From assembly GCA_002351925.1 (NCBI GenBank), contig DEHM01000001.1, positions 84,067 to 125,873 on the forward strand: a stretch of DNA of 41,807 bases, written 5' to 3'. The position numbers and the translations under genes are program-made. The stretch is from Bacteroidales bacterium UBA2800 (GTDB lineage: Bacteria > Bacteroidota > Bacteroidia > Bacteroidales > Paludibacteraceae). Each line of letters opens with the position of its first letter. Within the stretch, counting starts at the first letter, position 1. Below, one piece after another: positions 9,101-14,848 of this stretch. A model generated the notes under the pieces. The model worked only from the letters and a program-made list of their open reading frames with translations, was not told the DNA's origin and ran no database searches.

Positions 9101-10284
9101 ACCACTCCGGTAATATTATATTCTTTGCCATCTTCAAGCGATAATTCATTATACAATTTATTCGTTACAGGAACAGTGTTCTCTCCATCAGACAATGTAC
9201 CATCTGATTCAACATAGGTCACATTGCTCAACTTTACTACTATACCGTGATTATTGATTGTAAGAGCATCAATAGTCTTATCATATACTGTCGGCGTTCC
9301 TCCAGTATTACGTGTCAAACCAGTAGTATTGCTCGTTAAATCAGTGAGTTCGGGCACTTGCTTGTATATCTTCGCCTTTACATCTACTGTTCCATTCAAG
9401 ATATTACCAACAGCAAAGCCATGACTACTCTTGTAACCAATTATACCATATTCGGTACCATCTGTCAAATATACCTGAGAACCACTAACACCGGTAACGA
9501 TCCAGTTGGTCATTTTCACATAATGAGTCACCTCTGTCGTTGTCACGTTTGGCAGCAGAGTGGCTATAGACGTATACGGGAAAGTATAAGTTGCCGAAGC
9601 GATAGTTCCCGCATCATCACCCTTCTTTGCGAACGCTTTGATAGTTGTGGTTGCGCTAACAGGAATAGCACTGCTGTACTGCGAGCTGGAAGTTGTAGGA
9701 TCAGTTCCATCAGTAGTATAGTAGATAGTTGCATCACCCACCGAAGACGTAAGAGTTACATTCTGTGCCGTAGAATATTTACCCGCAACCGGGCTAAAAG
9801 AAACGGTCGGCTTATCTGACCCACCTCCACCTTCAGACACCGTAAATGTTACTTCCACTTTAGAGGTCGTACCTGTTGCACTACCAACACTGGTTTTGAA
9901 GTAGCCATTTCCAACGGTTGTTCCCGAAGATGGTTGTTCAGACGTTCCATAGTAAGTTGTAAAAGTACCGGCAGAAGAAGTGACAGTAACATTGGTGATA
10001 GTTCCTAAATCGGTGGAGTTGTAGATATAACCCTTATTCTTTTGCCACTGCATGTTGCTACCATTCTTCATTACCTGATTAGAAGTCCACTTGACTTCAT
10101 AAGTCTTGGTGTTGTCTGTGGTACAAACAGCATTGCTGGTCTTTTCATTGTTGTTGGCAGCATAGGATGTCGTGTTGAAATCGTTGGCATCAATCGTCAA
10201 CTTGTACGTAACATCATCTGCCCACATTTGCGTAACTCCCACAAGAAGGAGGCACAGCAAAGAAAATAGTTTTAAGTTTTTCAT
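3118..10284 (-). CDS. Giant secreted multidomain surface protein with T9SS-like C-terminal sorting tail
   Basis: A 2388-residue protein with a signal peptide (about residues 1-22, ending MWA). Modules in order: an N-terminal beta domain; a chitobiase C-terminal-like domain with the YYTTDGTDPT motif (about 156-233); an OB-fold-like domain ending PRSEDDIE (about 240-417); an Ig-like strand region; a module ending in VQLYKK (about 515-658); an InlB-like GGSV repeat; a BIG2-type Ig domain (about 752-832); a GYTVSGW repeat; two modules with NYAAGTT and KYAAGTT motifs (about 1000-1150 and 1267-1420) separated by an Ig domain with YQWYS; a second chitobiase-like and OB-like pair (about 1425-1690) also ending PRSEDDIE; another lectin-like module; a beta region; and a C-terminal tail ending RGEQLYDATGRLVK. 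That tail resembles T9SS type A sorting domains, predicting export and attachment at the cell surface. There are no catalytic motifs, so an adhesin or glycan-binding role is inferred. Confidence 0.85.
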   Translation of the reverse strand: MKNLKLFSLLCLLLVGVTQMWADDVTYKLTIDANDFNTTSYAANNNEKTSNAVCTTDNTKTYEVKWTSNQVMKNGSNMQWQKNKGYIYNSTDLGTITNVTVTSSAGTFTTYYGTSEQPSSGTTVGNGYFKTSVGSATGTTSKVEVTFTVSEGGGGSDKPTVSFSPVAGKYSTAQNVTLTSSVGDATIYYTTDGTDPTTSSSQYSSAIPVSATTTIKAFAKKGDDAGTIASATYTFPYTSIATLLPNVTTTEVTHYVKMTNWIVTGVSGSQVYLTDGTEYGIIGYKSSHGFAVGNILNGTVDVKAKIYKQVPELTDLTSNTTGLTRNTGGTPTVYDKTIDALTINNHGIVVKLSNVTYVESDGTLSDGENTVPVTNKLYNELSLEDGKEYNITGVVGYTTDDTKTLEIYPRSEDDIEAVGGPVIVKTLESIAVTGMSTTYEVGETFSFNGTCTATYSVTVDDEPQEEPEYKVVTPTSVSSPDMSTTGSKEITVSYTESEVTKTAKYTITVNPVAQYAKVTAAPEDWSGEYLLVYESSASEAYVWTGVEASNCYATATISSGKISKPSGAVSLTIASMEGGYSIKVNGGTNNGKYIYGTSGSNGVSFGNAESVNTLALSGGDVTITSNTSFMQYNSSSGQDRFRYYKSGTTTQKNVQLYKKMKPTHTMTFSTTPDGGGSVVVSAGGAEIASGDAVEEDATVTMTPSANTYYQLSSVEILDGNADEITPTVEAGVYSFTMPTSNVEAEVTFALIPITSVTVDATLGLVTGEFQTLTATVLPATANPAVSWLSDAPGIATVDENGKVTAVSVGTAHITATSTVTPAKLGTCTVTVSAPAGHSITITQNAGGTVTANVAVGDVAKETAVTLTAAPTAGYTVSGWTIGGVAVGDLAISEDKTTCSFSMPDADVTAEASYKHEVATLKLHDANGESTFDSENTHYWKEEVTLPTSAAECSKTFVGWSADPDCATAPELGATYVIPNKGENNHIYAVYADVDYTWNEITTVPTEGTYAICAATYALEASINSGRFENGEIEIEDGKLTSAPAESCIWELSINGSGKFLLKNGTNYAAGTTAKNKGALVTDATEAHAQWEITYETDKFVVKNVGRAADSSDPANAYLRQNGTSGWACYSATQTNAPRFFKKTLSMATASNYSTSCDPLPTPVVQPTITTQPEGAVYTKDAPATALTIEAEAGNGGELSYQWYSNDENSTEGATAIGGAEEDEYTPSTGSITTTYYYCVVTEAGADAPTTSDIVAIVVNAAPEPSGTFELFEGALEEGDYVIVSTNALSNEVNSKRIAAEAVTISENKIVNPASSVVWHIAQSGDYWTIYNVAANKYAAGTTSKNEGALLDEVADLAKWSCESTGSSTTYDFANKGRAEGSSDTGNKWLRYNSSTGNLNSRWGCYGTGTGSAVTLYKKEDASKPKTPTFSPAGGTYTEAQTVTITSATDDVTIYYTTDGTTPNTGSSVYSSAITVDEDKTLKAIAVKDEVSSSVGTATYTINLPLTTTDAIFAKATAVGNTATDVTIVFNNWVVSGVSTNGKNVYVTDGTKGFIIFDNGGEMGFAVGNVLSGTVACKVQLYNGAAELTTLSSETEGLGVATGGSVSPASVDPADLAGVNTGALIALSNWKYDGTNLTDGTTEIQPYNTLYAYGEAFVENHYYNVAGIYHQYNGKKEILPRSEDDIEELAQTAPTMTWYTSSTKEVIIAANATYSVDLGDAFAPVFETNSEGAKTYTSSDPTIASIDGSTGALTLQNKVGTTIIKCAVAADATNNFAADEQAFTLNVREGAQTGNVVILAEYDGAWYAMKNTFMDDTKTAYALAVSYTNGAVICDNESDIASILWKRTVDAEGKTTFQNPSNNQYLKTNGNDLKLEANETGNYQWTWNDTYYRTGTQTRTFVYRVSANNGFRSYAVSNAGSSDYSELPVIYTGDVYVKKTSGTVDVSTQTDGLSMIIYNNVTLNADAAKTLGSVIVEAGGKVSDGSVLTVKDLTINTQSGKSGQLLGTNVNVTGNLYLEIKLRDGDMDAEASRLWYCISAPFDVNMNGGFFWGDGTPMVLNTHFQLFEYDGQKRANTGNGWKRVNGTMKANTAYFIGFDDAQSNQNTIKLRANAKTIPAVASIALNGYSAADEANANWNAVANPTLRYVGLNKTVQVFDPENQNYNPFPYFNAAYAFVVGTPFFYKGTGSIVLNTGSHDHYRAPQHRAESYNYCVQISKAETERFDNQLYVVASETAAATYEEGQDVPSMNEETSKYGALIWTENYGDKRLAIEEAPLVNSSASYVLGIYAPADGEYTISTPQAKEDVSLYLTREGRVIWDLTAAPYTLDLTKGNTTGYGLRIVAAPKATTDLEDVQGDKLQCTKVLINNHVFILRGEQLYDATGRLVK

Positions 10285-10354
10285 ATGTCAAATAGATTAA
10301 ATGTTTGTTCAACGTTTTGCACCGTTCTTATGAAACACATTTAAAATTTTGCAC

Positions 10355-10378
10355 TGAGATTATTGAGATTATTGAGAC
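10355..10378. repeat. 9-bp tandem repeat, 2.7 copies
   Basis: Two identical units TGAGATTAT (10355-10363 and 10364-10372) are followed by the partial unit TGAGAC. They lie about 70 bases before the start of the giant protein. Confidence 0.85.
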
Positions 10379-10512
10379 GGAACGTCCTTCCGCTTTCGGA
10401 AGGAGTGGCCTCCGCCTAGGATGGTTACCTAACTCCCAATTCCCTTCTTCCACGGCCGAAGAGTTAGTGATTACTTAGATATTACTTAGTTATTAGTTAG
10501 TTATTACCCTAC

Positions 10513-10545
10513 TCACACCCTATTCACATCCTGTTCACACCCTCA
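10513..10545. repeat. 11-bp tandem repeat, 3 copies
   Basis: Three adjacent 11-bp units (10513-10523, 10524-10534, 10535-10545) follow the pattern TCACAYCCTRT, with the last unit ending CA. Confidence 0.85.
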
Positions 10546-10548
10546 GCT

Positions 10549-10576
10549 TGGTCCTTTTCACTTAGTCCTTTTCACT
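10549..10576. repeat. 14-bp tandem repeat, 2 copies
   Basis: Units TGGTCCTTTTCACT (10549-10562) and TAGTCCTTTTCACT (10563-10576) differ at one base. Confidence 0.85.
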
Positions 10577-10578
10577 AA

Positions 10579-10647
10579 AAAATCCGCATGGCGATATTGG
10601 CGATATTGGCGATATCGAAAATCCGCATGGCACAGTTGGCACAGTTT
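10579..10647. repeat. Composite repeat: 14-bp direct repeat, each copy followed by its own 9-bp tandem units
   Basis: AAAATCCGCATGGC occurs at 10579-10592 and 10618-10631. The first copy leads into GCGATATTG twice plus GCGATATCG (10591-10617). The second leads into GCACAGTTG and GCACAGTTT (10630-10647). So the two blocks have the same head and a different nonamer tail. Confidence 0.85.
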
Positions 10648-10724
10648 TAAGTGTGTTTCATAATGTCAATGTTCGTCCCCGCCTTCTTTTCGTGCCGCGA
10701 GTAGCACTAAAACTAATTCGGCGG

Positions 10725-10756
10725 CAAAGATACAAAAAAGTTTTGACATATGCAAA
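10725..10756 (-). promoter_or_regulatory. Bacteroidota-type promoter facing the giant surface protein gene
   Basis: On the minus strand, TTTG (10756-10753), a 20-bp spacer, then TATCTTTG (10732-10725) match the Bacteroidota consensus for the main sigma factor (TTTG, about 19-21 bp, TAnnTTTG). Transcription would start near 10719 and run toward the giant gene. It lies between the recombinase stop (10920) and the giant gene. Confidence 0.75.
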
Positions 10757-10810
10757 TATTTTATAAAATAAAATACCATTTGCGAGAAAAGGGACAAAAA
10801 GTATCTCAAA

Positions 10811-10829
10811 AAGAACATTAAAAGTTCTT
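10811..10829 (-). terminator. Weak terminator-like hairpin after the recombinase gene
   Basis: On the minus strand AAGAAC (10829-10824), a 7-base loop and GTTCTT (10816-10811) form a 6-bp stem followed by TTTG. It is about 90 nt after the recombinase stop. The rest of 10757-10919 is AT-rich with no gene that I can support. Confidence 0.4.
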
Positions 10830-10919
10830 ACGGAAATGCGTCGGGAACGTCTGTCCGATAAATTCGAGGTCTCGTAATGCTCCCGTATCACTCCCGTTGC
10901 GCCTCCGTTTTTTGTCCGT

Positions 10920-11558
10920 CTAACATCCGCCCTTTTTGTCCCCCGACTTTCCCTCGGGATCGATGTAGGCCACGATGTACCGGCGAAGCGTGTTGCGGTT
11001 GCAATGAAGACGCTGAGTGATTTCGGCGCGAGAGAAGCCTTCGCTAAGCATCCGACGTATTAATACGTCGTGCTTATAGAGCAAGTGGTATTTCTGACTC
11101 GTGTGCGAGCCTTTCGGACGCCCCAGATGTTTGCCCTCTGCGCGCAGGCGAGCAAGCGCTTCGCGCGTGCGCTGACTAATAAGGTTACGCTCTATTTCTG
11201 CCGACAGTCCGAAGGCGAAAGCCAGCACTTTGCTCTGGATATCATCACCCAGCCGATAGCCATCCTTGATGGTCCAGACACGCACCTCGCGCCGCATGCA
11301 ATAACTCAGTATTTCCATGATCATGTACAGGCTTCGTCCGAGCCGGCTAAGTTCGGAGCAGACGATCAGATCGCCCGGCTGTACACGCCGCAAAAGTGCG
11401 CCCAGACGACGTTTGCCGTAAGCCTTTGTTCCTGATACTGTTTCCTCAATCCAGCCTTCTACTTTGAGGCCTTTAAGCTCGCAAAAACGAGTGATTTCGA
11501 AGCGTTGGTTCTCCACCGTTTGCCTGTCGGAGGAGACACGAATGTAACCGTAGTTCAT
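10920..11558 (-). CDS. Mpi-family serine recombinase (DNA invertase)
   Basis: A 212-residue serine recombinase. The N-terminal resolvase domain begins MNYGYIRVSSDRQTVENQRF, with the likely nucleophile Ser9, followed by ELSRLGRS, the IKDGYRLGDDIQSK segment and the FGLSAEIERNLISQRTREAL helix. The C-terminal Hin-type helix-turn-helix includes GFSRAEITQRL and NRNTLRRY. These features match the Bacteroidota Mpi family, master invertases that flip promoters of surface-polysaccharide and surface-protein loci (family knowledge). An upstream in-frame ATG at 11606 is rejected, because a TATCTTTG promoter box (11581-11574) lies between it and 11558. It is divergent from mdh and points toward the giant surface protein gene. 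There are no transposon ends or toxin-antitoxin genes beside it. Confidence 0.9.
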   Translation of the reverse strand: MNYGYIRVSSDRQTVENQRFEITRFCELKGLKVEGWIEETVSGTKAYGKRRLGALLRRVQPGDLIVCSELSRLGRSLYMIMEILSYCMRREVRVWTIKDGYRLGDDIQSKVLAFAFGLSAEIERNLISQRTREALARLRAEGKHLGRPKGSHTSQKYHLLYKHDVLIRRMLSEGFSRAEITQRLHCNRNTLRRYIVAYIDPEGKSGDKKGGC

Positions 11559-11573
11559 AAGCGTTTTTTTCCA

Positions 11574-11581
11574 CAAAGATA
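11574..11581 (-). promoter_or_regulatory. -7 box of the recombinase gene
   Basis: TATCTTTG on the minus strand, 15 bases before the chosen ATG at 11558. No TTTG is found 19-21 bp upstream, so the promoter may be weak or regulated. The region overlaps the divergent mdh promoter. Its place decides the start codon of the recombinase. Confidence 0.55.
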
Positions 11582-11599
11582 CAAAAAAATCGGAAAATA

Positions 11600-11631
11600 T
11601 TTGCATATATGAATAATTATTTGTAATTTTG
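11600..11631 (+). promoter_or_regulatory. Promoter of mdh
   Basis: TTTG (11600-11603), 20 bp, TAATTTTG (11624-11631). The 18 bases TTGTAATTTTGCACGCTA around the -7 box are identical to those of the dnaN promoter. The leader that follows (to 11697) is almost only A and T and repeats the AAATATTTA motif. Confidence 0.8.
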
Positions 11632-11697
11632 CACGCTATTTGGGATTATTAGGTAAATATAAAATATTTAAAATATTTAAAACAAATATTTAAAACA

Positions 11698-12639
11698 ATG
11701 AGCAAAGTAACAGTAGTAGGCGCAGGTAACGTAGGTGCTACGTGCGCAAATGTGTTGGCCGTTAACGAGGTAGCCAACGAAGTATGTCTGATTGATATCA
11801 AGGAGGGTTTTGCCGAGGGTAAAGCCATGGATATCATGCAAACGGCGCAGCTGATGGGCTTCGACACCGTAGTAGAGGGTGTGACCAACGACTACAGCAA
11901 GACCGCAGGTAGCGACGTAGTGATCATCACTTCGGGTCTGCCGCGTAAGCCGGGTATGACGCGTGAGGAGCTGATCGGCGTGAACGCAGGTATCGTGAAG
12001 AGCGTTTGCGACCAAGTACTGAAATACAGCCCGGACGCTATCCTCGTAGTGGTTTCTAACCCGATGGACACGATGGCTTATCTGACGCTGCACGCTCTCG
12101 GCCTGCCGCGTAACCGCGTGATCGGTATGGGCGGTGCTCTCGACAGCGCACGCTTCAAATACAACCTGAGCAATGCACTCCACTGCAACGCTAACGACGT
12201 AGAAGGTTTCGTAATCGGCGGCCACGGCGACACGACGATGATTCCGCTGACGAGCTACGCTACCTACAAGGGTGTGAACGTAAGCGAGTTCCTGAGCGCA
12301 GAGCAAATAGAAGAAGTAGTGAAGGCTACCATGGTAGGCGGCGCAACGCTGACCGGCCTGCTCGGCACAAGTGCTTGGATGGCTCCGGGTGCAGCTGCTG
12401 CATCGGTAGCAGAGGCTATCATCAAGAACCAGAAGAAGATGATCCCGTGCTCGGCTGCTCTGGAAGGCGAATATGGCATGAAGGACATCACCATCGGTGT
12501 GCCCTGTATCATCGGCAAGAACGGTATCGAGAAGATCCTGGAGCTGAAGTTGTCGGCTACCGAAGAGGCTAAGCTGCGCGAGAGCGAGGCTGCTGTTCGT
12601 AAGACAACGGCGATTTTAAAGGAGCTGAACGTTCTTTAA
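11698..12639 (+). CDS. mdh: Malate dehydrogenase (NAD-dependent)
   Basis: A 313-residue member of the lactate/malate dehydrogenase superfamily that interconverts malate and oxaloacetate in the cytoplasm. It has the GxGxxG nucleotide-binding motif at Gly8-Gly13 and Asp33 at the end of the second strand, as expected for NAD. Substrate arginines appear in GLPRKPGMTR (Arg83, Arg89). The substrate motif is NPMDTM, and the catalytic His176 lies in GGHGDTTM. Length is normal for the bacterial LDH-like MDH group. Arg83 in place of Gln supports malate rather than lactate. It has its own promoter and is followed by repeats that can fold, so it is probably monocistronic. Confidence 0.96.
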   Translation: MSKVTVVGAGNVGATCANVLAVNEVANEVCLIDIKEGFAEGKAMDIMQTAQLMGFDTVVEGVTNDYSKTAGSDVVIITSGLPRKPGMTREELIGVNAGIVKSVCDQVLKYSPDAILVVVSNPMDTMAYLTLHALGLPRNRVIGMGGALDSARFKYNLSNALHCNANDVEGFVIGGHGDTTMIPLTSYATYKGVNVSEFLSAEQIEEVVKATMVGGATLTGLLGTSAWMAPGAAAASVAEAIIKNQKKMIPCSAALEGEYGMKDITIGVPCIIGKNGIEKILELKLSATEEAKLRESEAAVRKTTAILKELNVL

Positions 12640-12642
12640 TAA

Positions 12643-12742
12643 GTTGAATGTTGAAAGTTGAGAGTTGAGAGAAGCCGTCTAGTGGAAAGTTGAAAGAGAA
12701 ACTTATAACTTAAAACTTGCAAACTTCTCTAAACTCTAAACT
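12643..12742 (+). repeat. Heptamer tandem repeats that can form a long imperfect hairpin after mdh
   Basis: Four GTTGAGA-like heptamers (12643-12670) are matched on the far side by TCTAAAC-type heptamers. Bases 12656-12674 can pair with 12724-12742 over 19 positions with two mismatches. This may act as the mdh terminator. No promoter for spt was recognised in the 125-bp spacer. Confidence 0.6.
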
Positions 12743-12764
12743 CTAAACTTTAAACTATCAATCA

Positions 12765-13949
12765 ATGGATCTTTTTGAGAAATGTGACCATTTTGAGACC
12801 CTCAAGCTGGCACGCAAACTACAAATCTATCCCTACTTCCACGAGTTGGAGAGTCGCCAGGCGCCGGTGGTGAAGATGGAAAACCACCGCGTGATCATGC
12901 TGGGCTCCAATAACTACCTCGGCTTCACGGAGAACGAGGCAGTTATCAAGGCCGGCCATGAGGCACTCGACAAATACGGAACGGGTGTGAGCGGTAGCCG
13001 CTTCCTGAACGGTACGCTCGACCTGCATCTGCAACTGGAGAAAGAGATAGCAGCCTTCACGGGCTACGAGGAGTGCATGACCGTCTCGACAGGTTTCCAG
13101 ACCAACCTCGCTATCATCTCGGCTATCTGCGGCAAGGACGACTATATCCTGAACGACCGCGAGAACCACGCGTCTATCTACGATGCGTGCCGCCTGAGTT
13201 TTGCGAAAGTGCTGCGTTACCGTCACTCGGACATGCAGGACCTGGAGCGCCAACTGAAGTCGATACCCGAGAACGCCGGTAAGTTGATCGTAACCGACGG
13301 CGTGTTCTCGATGCGCGGCGACATATGTAAGTTGCCGGAGATATGTGCACTGGCCGAGAAATACAACGCCCGCGTGATGGTGGACGATGCCCACGGATTC
13401 GGTGTGCTGGGTCCCGGCGGTCGCGGTACGGCTGCCCATTTCGGTCTGACCGACAAAGTGGACATTACGATGCTGACCTTCTCGAAGTCGCTGGCTTCGA
13501 TAGGCGGATGTATGCTGACAAGCCACCGCGTAGCCGACTGGCTGCGCCACGTGAGCCGTCCGTTCATCTTCTCTGCCTCTATCACACCCTGCTCGGCGGC
13601 TACCGCCCTCGAGGCGCTCCACCAACTGATACTCGACCCGGAGCGTCCGACGCGACTGATGAACATCGCCCGTTATTTCCAGAAACAGCTCATCGCTGCC
13701 GATATTCGTATCATCGAAGCACCGACGCCGATTGTGCCTATCTTCACCTACAAGACACTGGATACCCTGTATTTCGGCAAGAAGATGTTCGAGGAAGGCG
13801 TCTATGTCAACCCTGTCATCGCGCCGGCTTGCGTAGAAGGCGAGTGCCTGCTGCGTACAACGCTGATGGCGACGCACACAGAGCCGATCATCGACGAGGC
13901 TGTGGATATCATCGCCCGCGTGCTGCGCGAAGGTGCGCCGCAGATGTGA
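12765..13949 (+). CDS. spt: Serine palmitoyltransferase (alpha-oxoamine synthase family)
   Basis: A 394-residue PLP enzyme that condenses serine with a long-chain acyl-CoA or acyl-ACP to give 3-ketosphinganine, the first step of sphingolipid synthesis in the cytoplasm. The family motifs are LGSNNYLGFT, GSRFLNGTLDLH, the cofactor contact VDDAHGFGVLG, and TFSKSLASIGG with the PLP lysine at Lys241. It closely matches my memory of the Bacteroides Spt sequence, including HVSRPFIFSASITP and EGVYVNPVIAPAC, and the C-terminal ATHT. The alternatives are 8-amino-7-oxononanoate synthase and 2-amino-3-ketobutyrate ligase, but there are no biotin or threonine genes nearby. Its stop overlaps the start of ldcA by one base (TGATG). 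Confidence 0.85.
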   Translation: MDLFEKCDHFETLKLARKLQIYPYFHELESRQAPVVKMENHRVIMLGSNNYLGFTENEAVIKAGHEALDKYGTGVSGSRFLNGTLDLHLQLEKEIAAFTGYEECMTVSTGFQTNLAIISAICGKDDYILNDRENHASIYDACRLSFAKVLRYRHSDMQDLERQLKSIPENAGKLIVTDGVFSMRGDICKLPEICALAEKYNARVMVDDAHGFGVLGPGGRGTAAHFGLTDKVDITMLTFSKSLASIGGCMLTSHRVADWLRHVSRPFIFSASITPCSAATALEALHQLILDPERPTRLMNIARYFQKQLIAADIRIIEAPTPIVPIFTYKTLDTLYFGKKMFEEGVYVNPVIAPACVEGECLLRTTLMATHTEPIIDEAVDIIARVLREGAPQM

Positions 13950-14848
13950 TGATAAGCCATATCCGCATAGTTTCCCCCTCGGGAGCCATTGACCCTTCGT
14001 ATATCGACGGGGCAGTGGCTCTCTTGCGTAGGTGGGGCTTCCGGGTGACTGAAGGGCCGCACGCGCGCGGTGAATACGGTCGGTTTGCCGGTACCGACGA
14101 AGAACGGCTGGCCGACCTAAGCGAAGCGCTCGATGACCCGACGGTAGATGCCGTGCTCTGTGCGCGAGGCGGCTACGGGCTGCAACGTATCATCGACCGC
14201 GTGCCACCTATCCGCAAGCCTATCCTGGGCTTCAGCGACATCACCGCGCTCCATCAGGCTGCAGGACGAGCCGGCCAACCGACGCTCCACAGCGTGATGT
14301 GCAAACATATCGCTACGCTGCCGGAAGACGGCGAAGTGCTCTGTGCACTCCGTGCGGCGCTACGCGGAGAAGCACTCTGTTACGACCTGCCCGCTCACCC
14401 GCTGAACCGCACAGGCGAAATCCACGCACCTATCGTAGGCGGCAACCTGAGTGTGCTGTACGGACTGCAAGCAACCGCGTTTGGACTACAGGATACCGAC
14501 CGCTGCGCTGACAGAGCACAGAAACCTATCTTGCTGATAGAGGATATCGGCGAGCGGCACTACCATATCGACCGGATGATGCGCAACCTGCGGTTGAGCG
14601 GCGTGCTCGGTGAGATAGGCGGACTCATCGTCGGGCAGTTCAGCGACTGCGACGACGACCCTTCGATGCCCGGCGGCTCGATCGAACAGACTATCCGCGA
14701 AGCCGTAGCCGACTACGACTACCCCGTGGTATTCGACTTCCCCTGCGGCCATGTGGCGCACAACTTGCCGCTCTGGCTGCATACGCCGGCGACACTTAGT
14801 GTCTGCGCCACAGGAACCCGTTTGGCGATATCTTCGCCGTTGAGATGA
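13949..14848 (+). CDS. ldcA: Muramoyltetrapeptide LD-carboxypeptidase (peptidase S66)
   Basis: A 299-residue enzyme of family S66 that removes the terminal D-Ala from tetrapeptides during peptidoglycan recycling. It shows the N-terminal IVSPSG strand, ARGGYG, the nucleophile Ser96 in GFSDITALH, the glutamate of LLIEDIGE (near residue 197) and the histidine of GHVAHN (near residue 268), which form the Ser-Glu-His triad. No signal peptide is seen, so it is cytoplasmic. The ATG at 13949 overlaps the spt stop. An open frame extends much further upstream but is out of phase with the family and lies within spt. Its stop overlaps the next start as ATGA. Confidence 0.92.
   Translation: MISHIRIVSPSGAIDPSYIDGAVALLRRWGFRVTEGPHARGEYGRFAGTDEERLADLSEALDDPTVDAVLCARGGYGLQRIIDRVPPIRKPILGFSDITALHQAAGRAGQPTLHSVMCKHIATLPEDGEVLCALRAALRGEALCYDLPAHPLNRTGEIHAPIVGGNLSVLYGLQATAFGLQDTDRCADRAQKPILLIEDIGERHYHIDRMMRNLRLSGVLGEIGGLIVGQFSDCDDDPSMPGGSIEQTIREAVADYDYPVVFDFPCGHVAHNLPLWLHTPATLSVCATGTRLAISSPLR

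Larger units (their letters stand above)
10285..10718 (-). other. Long 5' leader of the giant protein, made of short tandem repeats
   Basis: The only good promoter upstream of the giant gene is at 10725-10756, so about 430 nt would be transcribed before its ATG. I see no credible gene here. The leader holds a perfect 8-bp hairpin (TCCTTCCG, loop CTTT, CGGAAGGA at 10385-10404), an inverted pair TGCCGC/GCGGCA (10693-10698 and 10721-10726) and at least four unrelated tandem-repeat families (listed separately). The extent depends on the inferred start of transcription. Confidence 0.55.

Noticed and set aside
10668..10819. Inverted repeat AATGTTC (10668-10674) / GAACATT (10813-10819) flanking the giant-gene promoter
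   Set aside because: Only 7 bp; a match of this size is expected by chance in the two regions compared, and it coincides with the terminator-like hairpin. Not good enough to call an invertase site.
10658..10891. Open frame of 77 codons on the minus strand between the recombinase and the giant gene
   Set aside because: It covers the promoter and terminator-like hairpin, has no family likeness and a composition like the non-coding flanks.
13343..13948. Long upstream extension of the ldcA frame inside spt
   Set aside because: This part lies in another frame of the well-supported spt gene and is rich in Arg and Pro without family likeness; the S66 family start fits 13949.
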